Below, one piece after another: positions 8,366-16,065 of a DNA stretch of 32,268 nucleotides. Position numbers and translations under genes: made by a program. The stretch covers positions 1 through 32,268 of the forward strand of contig CACOAO010000018.1 of the NCBI GenBank assembly GCA_902625215.1. Reading direction: 5' to 3'. Position 1 is the first letter of the stretch. Each line of letters opens with the position of its first letter. This stretch comes from an uncultured SAR116 cluster alpha proteobacterium. Its GTDB lineage: Bacteria > Pseudomonadota > Alphaproteobacteria > Puniceispirillales > Marisalimonadaceae. A model generated the notes under the pieces. It was given only the letters and a program-made list of their open reading frames with translations. It had not been told where the DNA came from and ran no database searches.

Positions 8366-8384
8366 GATTATAATGTTAATCATA
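8366..8384 (+). repeat. 19-bp direct repeat, right flank of RM module
   Basis: Partner of 2717-2735, with one mismatch in 19. It lies just upstream of the start of the minus-strand zinc-ribbon gene, so it may equally be part of that gene's promoter. Confidence 0.35.
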
Positions 8385-8433
8385 ATTTAATAATATGAAA
8401 AAGTTGGAGATGTAACACACCTTCCTATTAGAT

Positions 8434-8562
8434 ATGCATTTTAAACTATCAATAAATAGACACGGATCTGATTGGTTTTTATCTACACCTGGTGAAGATT
8501 CTTATTCCAAGTTAAAGCAGTTAGTACTCAATGGTGATTGGTATGTCAGTAACACATTTTAA
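8434..8562 (+). CDS. Possible small ORF (42 codons)
   Basis: An ATG at 8434 opens a 42-codon frame ending in TAA at 8560-8562. The peptide is mixed in composition (SDWFLSTPGEDSYSKLKQLV in its middle), not the skewed Lys/Asn/Ile string typical of random AT-rich frames. There is no good ribosome-binding site, and I recognise no family. It could be a small protein, a gene remnant or chance. Confidence 0.2.
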   Translation: MHFKLSINRHGSDWFLSTPGEDSYSKLKQLVLNGDWYVSNTF

Positions 8563-8690
8563 GCGATCTTTACCTTGTTCGTGTAAATTAGTATTATAAA
8601 TAAATATATGAGTCCCAATTTGAAAAATGCTTTGTACCGGGGGGTAGGGGTGTTCATACCAGTATTTCAGAGATACGTTTGAGATTTATT

Positions 8691-8714
8691 TTTATGTGGG
8701 GCTTTATGTGGGGC
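8691..8714 (+). repeat. Perfect 12-bp tandem duplication near tRNA-Ser 3' end
   Basis: The 12-mer TTTATGTGGGGC occurs twice back to back. Short direct repeats close to a tRNA attachment site are often integrase arm-binding sites, but no integrase is present to test this. Confidence 0.6.
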
Positions 8715-8769
8715 TATATATCAATCATTTGAATAAAATATTGTTTTTATTATATTTAATTACATATTA

Positions 8770-8861
8770 TGGCGGAGGGAGGGGGATTCGAACCCCCGAA
8801 AGGGATTGCTCCCTTTAACGATTTAGCAAACCGGCGCCTTCAGCCACTCAGCCACCCCTCC
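8770..8861 (-). tRNA. tRNA-Ser (anticodon GCT), CCA encoded
   Basis: The minus strand folds as a class II tRNA. The acceptor GGAGGGG (starting at 8861) pairs with TCCCTCC. D-arm TGGCTGAGTGGCTGAAGGC is typical of tRNA-Ser. The anticodon loop TTGCTAA gives anticodon GCT (reads AGC/AGT serine codons). There is a long variable arm with AAAGGG/CCCTTT pairing, and a T-arm GGGGG-TTCGAAT-CCCCC. The discriminator base is G, as expected for serine, and the CCA end is encoded (8770-8772). The 3' end faces the island. Confidence 0.95.
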
Positions 8862-9008
8862 GCAGGATCGTTATAAGTCTTGAGTGTCCTACTTCACGCT
8901 GTATGTATCTTGGTAATACGAAATGACAAATAACATTTCAAGTTTTTTTAATGTATTATAGAAAATAAAACTTTTTATGTTATTTATAGGTTTATTTAAA
9001 GGTGATAC

Positions 9009-9953
9009 ATGGACCTTATATCTGGAATGAGAGTTTTCGTTTCTATTGCTGATAATGGCTCACTTGCAAAAGCTGGTAGAGAGTTAGATTTATCACCCTC
9101 TGTAGTTTCAAAATACATATCTGCTTTAGAAGATAGATTAGGGGCAAGATTATTGTATAGAACAACAAGATCTGTATCACTTACTGAGGTTGGTTTAGCT
9201 TATCTCGATAGAGCTAGAAGAATAATTGGTGATGTAGATGAAGCCGAGGCGGCGGTTTCAAGCGCTACTAATGCGCCAAGAGGGCATCTTCGTATCACTG
9301 CGCCAGGAACATTTTCTTTCAGACATATAGCACCTCATCTTCCGTTATTCAGAGAACGTTTTCCAGAAGTAGAAATAGAGATGATTATTTCAGACGAGGT
9401 TGTTGATTTAATTGATAATAATATAGATTTGGGAATTAGAATTGCAGTTATGAAAGATTCTTCACTTATTGCAAGAAAACTTGCTTCAAATCCAAGAACT
9501 TTGTTTGCTTCTCCAGAATATTTAAAAAAACATGGCAAACCTAATCATCCAGACGAGATATCAAATCATGATATTATTTCATTTAGGAGTGGAAGTCCTT
9601 ATAATGAATGGCATTTTTTAGTAGACGGCAAAATCAAATTAATTCACGCAAAAGGAAAGTTACAGTTCAACCATGGGGATGCAATTCTGAGATCAGCAAT
9701 TAATGGTGGTGGATTAGCAATGTTATCTAGATTTGTTGTTGGAAGACATTTAGCAGCAGGCACATTAGTCTCAATATTAGATGAATATGTTCAAGAGGAT
9801 GTTCCAATTTATGCTGTTTACCCAAGTGGCAAACATTTATCTCCTAAGGTAAGAGCTTTTTTAGATTTTCTAATCGAAATTTATGGACCTATACCGTATT
9901 GGGATGAAGCTGGTGATCATACTTCAGATGCAGCTAAGCGCACTGTTATTTGA
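9009..9953 (+). CDS. LysR-family transcriptional regulator
   Basis: A 314-residue LysR-type regulator. The winged helix-turn-helix fills residues 1-60, with the recognition region GSLAKAGRELDLSPSVVSKY at about 17-36 and the usual RLLYRTTRSVSLTEVG after it. From about residue 90 a periplasmic-binding-protein-like effector domain follows. A ribosome site (AAGGTG) precedes the ATG. It is the first gene right of the tRNA and converges on the flavoprotein gene with one base between stops. LysR proteins often control a divergent neighbour, but the region to its left holds only the tRNA, so its target is not evident. The ligand is unknown. Its base composition matches the host-like genes further right rather than the RM operon. 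Confidence 0.9.
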   Translation: MDLISGMRVFVSIADNGSLAKAGRELDLSPSVVSKYISALEDRLGARLLYRTTRSVSLTEVGLAYLDRARRIIGDVDEAEAAVSSATNAPRGHLRITAPGTFSFRHIAPHLPLFRERFPEVEIEMIISDEVVDLIDNNIDLGIRIAVMKDSSLIARKLASNPRTLFASPEYLKKHGKPNHPDEISNHDIISFRSGSPYNEWHFLVDGKIKLIHAKGKLQFNHGDAILRSAINGGGLAMLSRFVVGRHLAAGTLVSILDEYVQEDVPIYAVYPSGKHLSPKVRAFLDFLIEIYGPIPYWDEAGDHTSDAAKRTVI

Positions 9954-9954
9954 T

Positions 9955-11139
9955 CTAAACATTTTGACCTGCAACATAGCCACTTGACCAAGCCCATTGG
10001 AAATTATGTCCACCTAAATGCCCAGTAACATCAACAACTTCTCCAATGAAATATAATCCTGAGTATTTTTTACATTCCATTGTTGCTGAATTAATTTCAT
10101 TTGTGTCGATACCGCCTAAAGTAACTTCTGCAGTCTTATAACCCTCCGTGCCAGTTGGCAAAACAGTTAACTTATTTATAAAATTTGAAATGTTGTTAAT
10201 TGTGCTATTCGATGCCTCTCCTATTTTTTGGTTTGTATTTAGCAAATTAGAAATAGCTATTGCTAGTTTATTTGGAAGAAAATCTGATAAAACATTTGAT
10301 ATATTTTGTTTTGGTGTTTTTATTCTTCTTTCTTTTAGAGTTTTATCCATTGAATTTTGTGGTAATAAGTTAACCTCAATAGTCCTTTCAGGTTTCCAGT
10401 AAGAAGAAATTTGTAAAATTGAGGGTCCACTTATACCTCTGTGGGTAAAGATTAAACCTTCATTAAAAATTGTTTTATTGATTTTTACCGAAGCTTCTAT
10501 TGAAACACCGGCTAATGATTTACAGAACTCTAATATATCGTCTTTAAAAGTTAATGGGACAAGAGCAGGATAAAGGGCAGTAACTTTTAAGTTAAACTGA
10601 TTAGCAATTTTATATCCAAAATCAGACGCACCTATTTTGGGTATTGACAATCCACCAGTAGCAATAACAAGAGACGTACATACAAATTTCTCTTTTTCTT
10701 CTGTTTCTAATATATATATTTTTTTTTCACGAATTATTGACTGAATTTCAGTATTTATTTTAATCTCAACCTTTTGAATTTCACATTCAGTAATTAACAT
10801 TTCAATAATATCTTTTGCAGAATTATCACAAAAAAGTTGACCTAATTTCTTTTCATGAAATCTAATTTTATGTTTTTTTACTAAATCTATGAAATCATTT
10901 TGCGTATATTTTGAAAAAGCAGATTTACAAAAATGCTTGTTTTTTGACAAAAAATTTTCAGTATTGCTGTATATATTTGTGAAATTGCACCTTCCTCCCC
11001 CAGAAATTCTAATTTTTTCTGCAATCTTTGAAGTATGTTCCAATATGAGGACTTTTTTGTTTCTTTTTCCTGCTTCAATTGCACACATTAGGCCAGCAGC
11101 ACCTGCTCCAATTACAATAACATCAAAATTTATATTCAT
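9955..11139 (-). CDS. HI0933/BaiN-family FAD-dependent oxidoreductase
   Basis: A 394-residue flavoprotein of the HI0933-like (YhiN/BaiN) family. The FAD-binding Rossmann motif GAGAAG is at residues 11-16, followed by the family signature around ISGGGRCNFTN (about 47-57). The C-terminal GHLGGHNFQWAWSSGYVAG is the standard closing FAD contact. Family members are widely conserved; one (BaiN) reduces bile-acid intermediates, but the role in free-living bacteria is unclear, so a named substrate would be unjustified. A TTG at 11145 lies two codons upstream in the same frame, but the ATG at 11139 is the better start. The gene is divergent from the RNA helicase gene. Confidence 0.88.
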   Translation of the reverse strand: MNINFDVIVIGAGAAGLMCAIEAGKRNKKVLILEHTSKIAEKIRISGGGRCNFTNIYSNTENFLSKNKHFCKSAFSKYTQNDFIDLVKKHKIRFHEKKLGQLFCDNSAKDIIEMLITECEIQKVEIKINTEIQSIIREKKIYILETEEKEKFVCTSLVIATGGLSIPKIGASDFGYKIANQFNLKVTALYPALVPLTFKDDILEFCKSLAGVSIEASVKINKTIFNEGLIFTHRGISGPSILQISSYWKPERTIEVNLLPQNSMDKTLKERRIKTPKQNISNVLSDFLPNKLAIAISNLLNTNQKIGEASNSTINNISNFINKLTVLPTGTEGYKTAEVTLGGIDTNEINSATMECKKYSGLYFIGEVVDVTGHLGGHNFQWAWSSGYVAGQNV

Positions 11140-11297
11140 TCTCAATTATTTCTTTATTATTAAATTTAATTTCTAATATAAATAAAGTTTCTAATGCTTT
11201 ACTTTATTGATATTGAAGACTAAAAGAACATTCTAGTAAATTTAAAAGAAATATAGAAAGTATTTCTTAACTTACCTCTTAAATCTGAAAGTTGATC
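11140..11297. promoter_or_regulatory. Divergent promoter region, flavoprotein / RNA helicase
   Basis: A 158-bp AT-rich gap lies between the divergent starts of the HI0933-family gene and the DEAD-box helicase gene, so it must hold the promoters for both. No individual -35/-10 pair stands out from the AT background. Confidence 0.4.
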
Positions 11298-13142
11298 ATG
11301 TTAAAAAATTCTAGAATTCCTGATGCAATTGCGGAGGCCATGACACAAAGAGGTTATGAGAAATTAACGCCTGTTCAAGAAGAAGTTGTAAAAAAAAAAT
11401 ATTCTGGATTAGATTTATTAGTTTCTGCACAAACTGGATCGGGTAAAACTATAGCGTTTGGGTTTTCAATAGTAGAAAATATACTTGGTAAAGATAATTA
11501 TTTTAAAAAATCAAAACTACCCCAAGCACTTATTATTGTTCCTACTCGAGAATTAGCTTTACAAGTGAAAAATGAGTTAACTTGGTTCCTAAAAAGTTGT
11601 GATGCAAAAATTATTTCATGTGTTGGAGGAATGGATATTCGTGCTGAAAAACGAAACTTAGAAATGAACCCGAATATTGTTGTGGGTACCCCAGGAAGAT
11701 TAAGAGATCATATAGAAAGTCAAAAATTAAAACTAAAAGATATTAAAACTGTTGTTCTTGACGAAGCTGATGAGATGTTAGACATGGGTTTCAAAGAAGA
11801 TTTAGAAGCTATTTTGGATACCACACCGGAAGAAAAACAGACTTTAATGTTTTCAGCAACCGTACCAAAAATCATTGCTAATCTTGCAAAAGATTATCAA
11901 AAAGATGCTGTTAGAATTACTGTTGGTAAATCTAATTCACAACATGTTGATATTGAATATAAAGCATTCAAAATTGTTTCAAGTGATCAAGAGAATGCTA
12001 TCATAAATACCCTTAGATATTACGAGGCAACAAATTCTATAATTTTTTGTGGTACTAGAATAGCCGTGAATCATATGACCAGTCGTTTAACTAACAGAGG
12101 TATTTCGGCTGTAGCTCTTTCAGGTGAATTGAGTCAAAATGAAAGAAATATGGCTTTACAAGCAATGAGATCATCAAAAGCAAGAGTTTGTGTTGCAACA
12201 GATGTTGCAGCTAGGGGACTGGATTTACCAAATCTTGATTTAGTCATTCATGCGGACATACCAAGAACAGCTGATACATTACTTCACAGAAGTGGAAGAA
12301 CTGGAAGAGCTGGAAGAAAGGGTGTTTGTGTAATTCTTGTACCTCAAAATAGAAATAGAACTGCTGAACGTTTATTCGGTCAAGCAAATATAAAGCCTTA
12401 TTGGACTTTGCCTCCATCTAGAGAAGAAATATTAATTGAAGATAAAAAAAGAATTCTAGAAAATAAAATTTTTGAAGGCCCGATAGATGCAGAAGAGCAA
12501 AGTTTTGTAGATGAATTAGTTTCAAAAAACTCAATTAATCAGCTTGCGGTTGCCTATTACAGACTAGTTAGTAAAGATTTATCTGTTCCAGAAGATTTAA
12601 AAAATCCATCCGATAAAAGAGATACAAACTCCAAAAATTCTACTTTTACTAAAAGTTTATGGTTTGAGCTTTCCGTTGGGCGAGATGATACAGCAGAACC
12701 AAGATGGTTAGTAGCAATGCTCTGTAAAGCTGGTAATCTCTCAAAAAGAGATATTGGTTCTATTAAAATACAAACAAAAGTTACTTATGTCGAAATTTCA
12801 GAACAAACTTCTGATTCTTTGCTTGAGTTTGTAAATAATAAAAAACCAATAGAACGACATATTATGGTAAAATTATTACAAGATCCACCAAAACTTGATA
12901 AAGTAACCTCTCAAACTTCTCAAAATAATAAAAGAAAAAGAGGTACAAAATTATTTTTAAAAGAAAAAGACGAAGAAGGATTTAATAAGCCTAAAAATAT
13001 TGATTTTAAAGGAAAAAGAAAATCTGACAGGTGGAGAAAGACAGAAAAAAGAAGTAAGCTTAGGAATGATGCATCTAAACCAAACAAGAGTAAGAAAAAT
13101 AATAAAAGTTCAAAAAAAATTAGAGTTAAAAATAAACAATGA
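11298..13142 (+). CDS. deaD: DEAD-box ATP-dependent RNA helicase, DeaD/CsdA type
   Basis: A 614-residue DEAD-box helicase that unwinds RNA duplexes, most likely in ribosome assembly and mRNA turnover at low temperature. Motifs, numbered from the ATG at 11298: Q-motif region LTPVQEEVV (23-31), Walker A AQTGSGKT (44-51), DEAD at 155-158, SAT at 186-188, and HRSGRTGRAGRKG in the second RecA domain. A DbpA/CsdA-type RNA-binding domain follows (about 455-530), with the family segment LVAMLCKAGNLSKRDIGSIKI. The tail is lysine/arginine rich (about 535-614) and probably binds RNA. The frame extends two codons upstream to a TTG at 11292, but ATG is preferred. It converges on an EamA gene, with six bases between the two stops. 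Confidence 0.92.
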   Translation: MLKNSRIPDAIAEAMTQRGYEKLTPVQEEVVKKKYSGLDLLVSAQTGSGKTIAFGFSIVENILGKDNYFKKSKLPQALIIVPTRELALQVKNELTWFLKSCDAKIISCVGGMDIRAEKRNLEMNPNIVVGTPGRLRDHIESQKLKLKDIKTVVLDEADEMLDMGFKEDLEAILDTTPEEKQTLMFSATVPKIIANLAKDYQKDAVRITVGKSNSQHVDIEYKAFKIVSSDQENAIINTLRYYEATNSIIFCGTRIAVNHMTSRLTNRGISAVALSGELSQNERNMALQAMRSSKARVCVATDVAARGLDLPNLDLVIHADIPRTADTLLHRSGRTGRAGRKGVCVILVPQNRNRTAERLFGQANIKPYWTLPPSREEILIEDKKRILENKIFEGPIDAEEQSFVDELVSKNSINQLAVAYYRLVSKDLSVPEDLKNPSDKRDTNSKNSTFTKSLWFELSVGRDDTAEPRWLVAMLCKAGNLSKRDIGSIKIQTKVTYVEISEQTSDSLLEFVNNKKPIERHIMVKLLQDPPKLDKVTSQTSQNNKRKRGTKLFLKEKDEEGFNKPKNIDFKGKRKSDRWRKTEKRSKLRNDASKPNKSKKNNKSSKKIRVKNKQ

Positions 13143-13148
13143 TAAATA

Positions 13149-14051
13149 TCAGCTTAATTTTGAACTTCTTTTGTTTATTAGATAGATACCAAGACAAGTA
13201 AAAAATAAAGATAAATAAATTTGTTCATTTATTGGATCATCCATAATTAACCATCCAAATAATACGCCAAATATTGGTGTTAAAAATGCAAAAGAACTAG
13301 TGCTACTTGCTGAGTATTTTGACATTATCCATAACCAACCAATAAACCCCATACACATAATTACAATTACTTGAAAAGAAAAAATTAATATTAAATCTAG
13401 ATCGATATTTCTAACGTAATCATTTAATTGCATTGATAGAGGTAATAAAATAATTCCAGAAACAACTAGTTGATATAATAGTTGTGTTTCAGGTGTCGCC
13501 TTTGAAAGACGTGTAGTTTTTAGCATTATCGCTATTGTTGCCCAGCATATACTTGCCAATAATGCATATGCATCCCCATAGAATTGTGATGTATCATAAC
13601 CGGTAGTTGGTTCATAAACAGCTAGAAACAATCCTACTAATGCGACTATTAAACCTAATAATTTATTTAAATTTAGTTTATCATCTTCTATTAAAAAATG
13701 CGCAGCTAAAGTAAGCCACACAGGCATTGTATAAAAAATTAATGATACGCGTGTAACTGTTGAGTAGTCTAAGGCTGTAAATAAAAAAATAAACTCGATT
13801 GCAAATAATATCCCAGCAATAAGTCCAGGAATTAAACTACCGTTGTTAATGATAATTTTCTTTTTTAAAATGTAGCAATAAATTAAAATTGGAAAAATTG
13901 CAAAAGTAGATCTTAAAGCCACCTGAAAAATCGGATGCATACCTTCATTAACTAACTTAACCATTACTTGGTTTAAGCCCAATAAAATTGAAAATATTAT
14001 TAAAAAAGATGCAGCTAGAAAATCAACTGGTCTATTTTTTATATTATTCAT
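13149..14051 (-). CDS. EamA/DMT-family transporter
   Basis: A 300-residue membrane protein of the drug/metabolite transporter superfamily (two EamA repeats). About ten hydrophobic segments are visible, with the repeat signature around RSTFAIFPILIY in the first half and SSFAFLTPIFGVLFGWLIM in the second. Such proteins move amino acids, metabolites or drugs across the inner membrane; direction and substrate cannot be read from sequence. It lies 11 bases downstream of the SDR gene at 14063-14809 on the same strand and is probably co-transcribed with it, so it may export or import a substrate or product of this cluster. Confidence 0.87.
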   Translation of the reverse strand: MNNIKNRPVDFLAASFLIIFSILLGLNQVMVKLVNEGMHPIFQVALRSTFAIFPILIYCYILKKKIIINNGSLIPGLIAGILFAIEFIFLFTALDYSTVTRVSLIFYTMPVWLTLAAHFLIEDDKLNLNKLLGLIVALVGLFLAVYEPTTGYDTSQFYGDAYALLASICWATIAIMLKTTRLSKATPETQLLYQLVVSGIILLPLSMQLNDYVRNIDLDLILIFSFQVIVIMCMGFIGWLWIMSKYSASSTSSFAFLTPIFGVLFGWLIMDDPINEQIYLSLFFTCLGIYLINKRSSKLS

Positions 14052-14062
14052 TGTTTAATATT

Positions 14063-14809
14063 TTACGGAAAATAACTTCCACCATTAACATGAATTGTTT
14101 GTCCAGTTATAAAATCAGAATTAGGACCACATAAATTAGAAATCATAGTAGCAACTTCAACAGGATAACCTTTTCTTCCAATAGGAGGATTTGAATGAGA
14201 CGGATGGACAAGACTTCTTCCTGCAGAAGCTCCTCTAACAGTGTCGATCAACCCTGGCACAACTGTATTAATTGTAATACCTGATTCAGCATATTCCATT
14301 GCTAATGCTCTGGAAAAACCAACTACTCCTGACTTTGAAGTTATAACGTGGGCCCTTCCTATTGCACTTATATGTGCTGACAATCCTCCAAGATTTACAA
14401 TTCTTCCCCAATTATTTTTTTTCATCTTTGGAATTACTGCCTTACAAGTATGAAATAATGTATCAATGTTAATTGACATAACAAATCTCCATTGATCAAA
14501 AGTCATATCATCAAACTTATTAAACTCTCTTTGTGATGCATTATTTACTAAAACTGAAACTTCGCCTAATTTAGACGCCTCACTAACGAGTTGCTTTGAT
14601 GTTTCTTCAATAGTCAAGTCACCAATCATTATGTCAGCATCTACACCGTTCCTCTTTACAATATTTAAGGTCTCTAACGCACCATCTTTGTCAGAATTAG
14701 CGTGCACTAAAACGTTGTAACCTAGTTTAGATAAACATTCACAAGTGGCACGTCCTATATTTTTGGCAGCACCAGTAACTATGGCAACCTTATTCTTATT
14801 TTTTTCCAT
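14063..14809 (-). CDS. SDR-family protein with altered catalytic residues
   Basis: A 248-residue classical-SDR-like protein. The nucleotide-binding motif TGAAKNIG (12-19), NNAS (89-92) and Asn114 are in place, and the C-terminus ends in the family-typical FITGQTIHVNGGSYF. In the catalytic segment the lysine is Lys159, but the tyrosine position four residues before it is Val155 (HVITSK), and the serine position is Gly142 (NLGGLS). In FabG these are Ser138, Tyr151 and Lys155. Relatives with GRAHV(I/V)xxK seem to exist as a subfamily in alphaproteobacteria (recalled, not searched), so this is probably not a random mutation. It may use another acid, or bind NAD(P) without classical reductase chemistry. 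It is divergent from the ComDE-like genes, with a shared 150-bp promoter region. Confidence 0.85.
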   Translation of the reverse strand: MEKNKNKVAIVTGAAKNIGRATCECLSKLGYNVLVHANSDKDGALETLNIVKRNGVDADIMIGDLTIEETSKQLVSEASKLGEVSVLVNNASQREFNKFDDMTFDQWRFVMSINIDTLFHTCKAVIPKMKKNNWGRIVNLGGLSAHISAIGRAHVITSKSGVVGFSRALAMEYAESGITINTVVPGLIDTVRGASAGRSLVHPSHSNPPIGRKGYPVEVATMISNLCGPNSDFITGQTIHVNGGSYFP

Positions 14810-14959
14810 TTCTTTAGTGTCCTGTAAATTTGATTAATGGTTAAGGTTCTTATTTAAATGAACAAAAGATTTAAAATTTTTATACTAAATATTAACATGT
14901 AAACTTGTATTATTTAAATAACAATTTAACATAAAATCAGACATTAACAAACGGATTAA
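14810..14959. promoter_or_regulatory. Divergent promoter region, SDR/EamA and ComDE-like operon
   Basis: A 150-bp AT-rich gap separates two divergent transcription units. An imperfect dyad ACATGTAAACTTGT lies at about 14896-14909 and could be an operator. No regulator gene is adjacent. Confidence 0.4.
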
Positions 14960-15490
14960 ATGATGACTGCTGTAACAAAAGATTGGCGAGACGATATATA
15001 TAAAGTCTTCAAAGATTTAGACATAACTATGGTTTCTCATGTTCCTGATGCCGGTCATACACCTCTTATAAATCTTTGTGAAAAAGATAATGAAATTGAT
15101 GTTATTACACTTACCACAGAGCAGGATGGGGTTGGTTTATCTTGTGGAGCTTATGCTGGAGGAAGAAAGAGTGCACTACTGATGCAATCCAGTGGGGTTG
15201 GTAATTGCATTAATGCTCTTGCTCTACCAAACATATGTAGGATCCCTTTTCTTACTTTGGTCTCAATGAGAGGTGAGTGGGGAGAATTTATACCATGGCA
15301 GGTTCCCATGGGTTTGGGAACTCCAAAAGTTTTAGAAGCAATGGATGTTAAAATTTTTAGAGCTGATTACAAAGAAGAAGTTGGATCAACTGTAGATGCA
15401 GCTGCAAGATTTGCCTTTAATACTAATCGGTCTGCAGCGGTTTTGTTATCGCAAAAGATGATCGGTGCAAAACAATTTAAGAATGGATGA
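14960..15490 (+). CDS. ComD-like subunit of sulfopyruvate decarboxylase-type TPP enzyme
   Basis: A 176-residue protein matching the PYR (N-terminal) domain of thiamine-diphosphate enzymes, as a separate alpha subunit. The activating glutamate is Glu54 in TTEQDGVGL, and the conserved SSGVGN segment (about 77-82) and PWQVPMGLG segment are typical of sulfopyruvate/phosphonopyruvate decarboxylases. In known systems ComD and ComE together decarboxylate 3-sulfopyruvate to sulfoacetaldehyde. The split arrangement favours the ComDE type over the single-chain phosphonopyruvate decarboxylase. It overlaps the beta-subunit gene by four bases (ATGA), so the two should be made in equal amounts. The exact substrate is inferred; other 2-oxo acids remain possible. 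Confidence 0.82.
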   Translation: MMTAVTKDWRDDIYKVFKDLDITMVSHVPDAGHTPLINLCEKDNEIDVITLTTEQDGVGLSCGAYAGGRKSALLMQSSGVGNCINALALPNICRIPFLTLVSMRGEWGEFIPWQVPMGLGTPKVLEAMDVKIFRADYKEEVGSTVDAAARFAFNTNRSAAVLLSQKMIGAKQFKNG

Positions 15491-16065
15491 TAAATATGAT
15501 TGATAGAAGACCTTTTGTTCAAAAAATTTTAAAAAATAGAAAACCCAATCTTCGGGTAATTAGTGGTCTTGGAACATCAACATGGGATATTATGTCTGCA
15601 GGAGACAATACTGGTAATTTTGGATTTATTGGAGCTATGGGACAGGCTATCCCGTTTTCATTGGGTTTAGCTACTTCACAGCCAGATTTAAGAATTTTAT
15701 TATTTACTGGTGACGGTGATACTCTAATGAGTCTCGGTTCTATTGCAACTGTTGCAAATCATCCAGTTAAAAATCTAACTATAGTTGTATTGGATAATGA
15801 GTCTTATGTTGAAACAGGTAGTCAACCCACAGCTACAGCAGGTAAAACAGACTTAGAACTTGTTTCTAAAGGATCAGGCTTAAGTAACTCTTATACCATA
15901 AGAAGCGAAAATGATTATGATAAATTAATAAATACAATTTATGTAGAAGAAGGTCCTTCTCTAGTAGTTGCAAAATGTCAAGCTAAGGCAACACCTTTAG
16001 TTTTTCCACATTCTTTTGACGGATCTGTATCCATAAACAGGTTTATGAGTTCTATCAAATCATAA
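15487..16065 (+). CDS. ComE-like subunit of sulfopyruvate decarboxylase-type TPP enzyme
   Basis: A 192-residue protein matching the PP (C-terminal) domain of thiamine-diphosphate enzymes. The cofactor motif is complete: GDG at 75-77 followed by 26 residues and Asn104 (DNES), binding the diphosphate through magnesium. The segment FGFIGAMGQAIPFSLGLA (45-62) is the family-typical loop before it. It forms the active site together with the upstream ComD-like subunit. The first ATG at 15487 overlaps the preceding stop; a second ATG at 15496 has a better spaced GGATG ribosome site and may be the true start. Its stop shares one base with the ATG of the next gene, so three genes appear translationally coupled. 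Confidence 0.82.
   Translation: MINMIDRRPFVQKILKNRKPNLRVISGLGTSTWDIMSAGDNTGNFGFIGAMGQAIPFSLGLATSQPDLRILLFTGDGDTLMSLGSIATVANHPVKNLTIVVLDNESYVETGSQPTATAGKTDLELVSKGSGLSNSYTIRSENDYDKLINTIYVEEGPSLVVAKCQAKATPLVFPHSFDGSVSINRFMSSIKS

Larger units (their letters stand above)
1..8769. mobile_element. Genomic island adjoining tRNA-Ser (left end outside window)
   Basis: The stretch from the window edge to the 3' end of the tRNA-Ser gene has the content of an integrated element: a broken phage/plasmid-type RepA/primase helicase, an HGG zinc-knuckle protein of a type common in phages and plasmids, a structured repeat region, a Type I restriction-modification operon and an orphan zinc-ribbon protein. It lies on the 3' side of the tRNA, the usual side for integrase-mediated insertion. 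No integrase gene and no duplicated tRNA 3' end is visible inside the window, so the far boundary would lie to the left or has been lost. The island status is an inference from gene content and position. Confidence 0.55.
8328..8769. other. 442-bp stretch between zinc-ribbon gene and tRNA-Ser
   Basis: This gap holds no clear gene. It contains the second copy of the 19-bp repeat (8366-8384), a possible 42-codon frame (8434-8562), a G-rich patch (8639-8652) and a perfect 12-bp tandem duplication (8691-8714) about 56 nt from the tRNA. For an island end this is where attachment and integrase arm sites would lie. No integrase fragment was recognised. Confidence 0.5.

Noticed and set aside
8639-8714. 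G-quadruplex from the G runs near the tRNA
   Set aside because: There are four G runs, but the loops are tens of bases long, beyond a normal quadruplex.
10148-10402. Open frame on the plus strand inside the flavoprotein gene
   Set aside because: It is antisense to a well-conserved FAD enzyme, with no ribosome site or family resemblance; treated as a shadow.
13131-13179. Inverted repeat (9-bp arms AATAAACAA/TTGTTTATT) as a terminator between deaD and the EamA gene
   Set aside because: The stem has a single G-C pair, lies over coding ends and is not followed by a clear T run; chance is likely in AT-rich DNA.
14896-14909. ACATGTAAACTTGT dyad as a GntR-type operator
   Set aside because: Only 10 of 14 positions are symmetric and no GntR gene is adjacent, so no regulator is assigned; it is mentioned only within the promoter-region entry.
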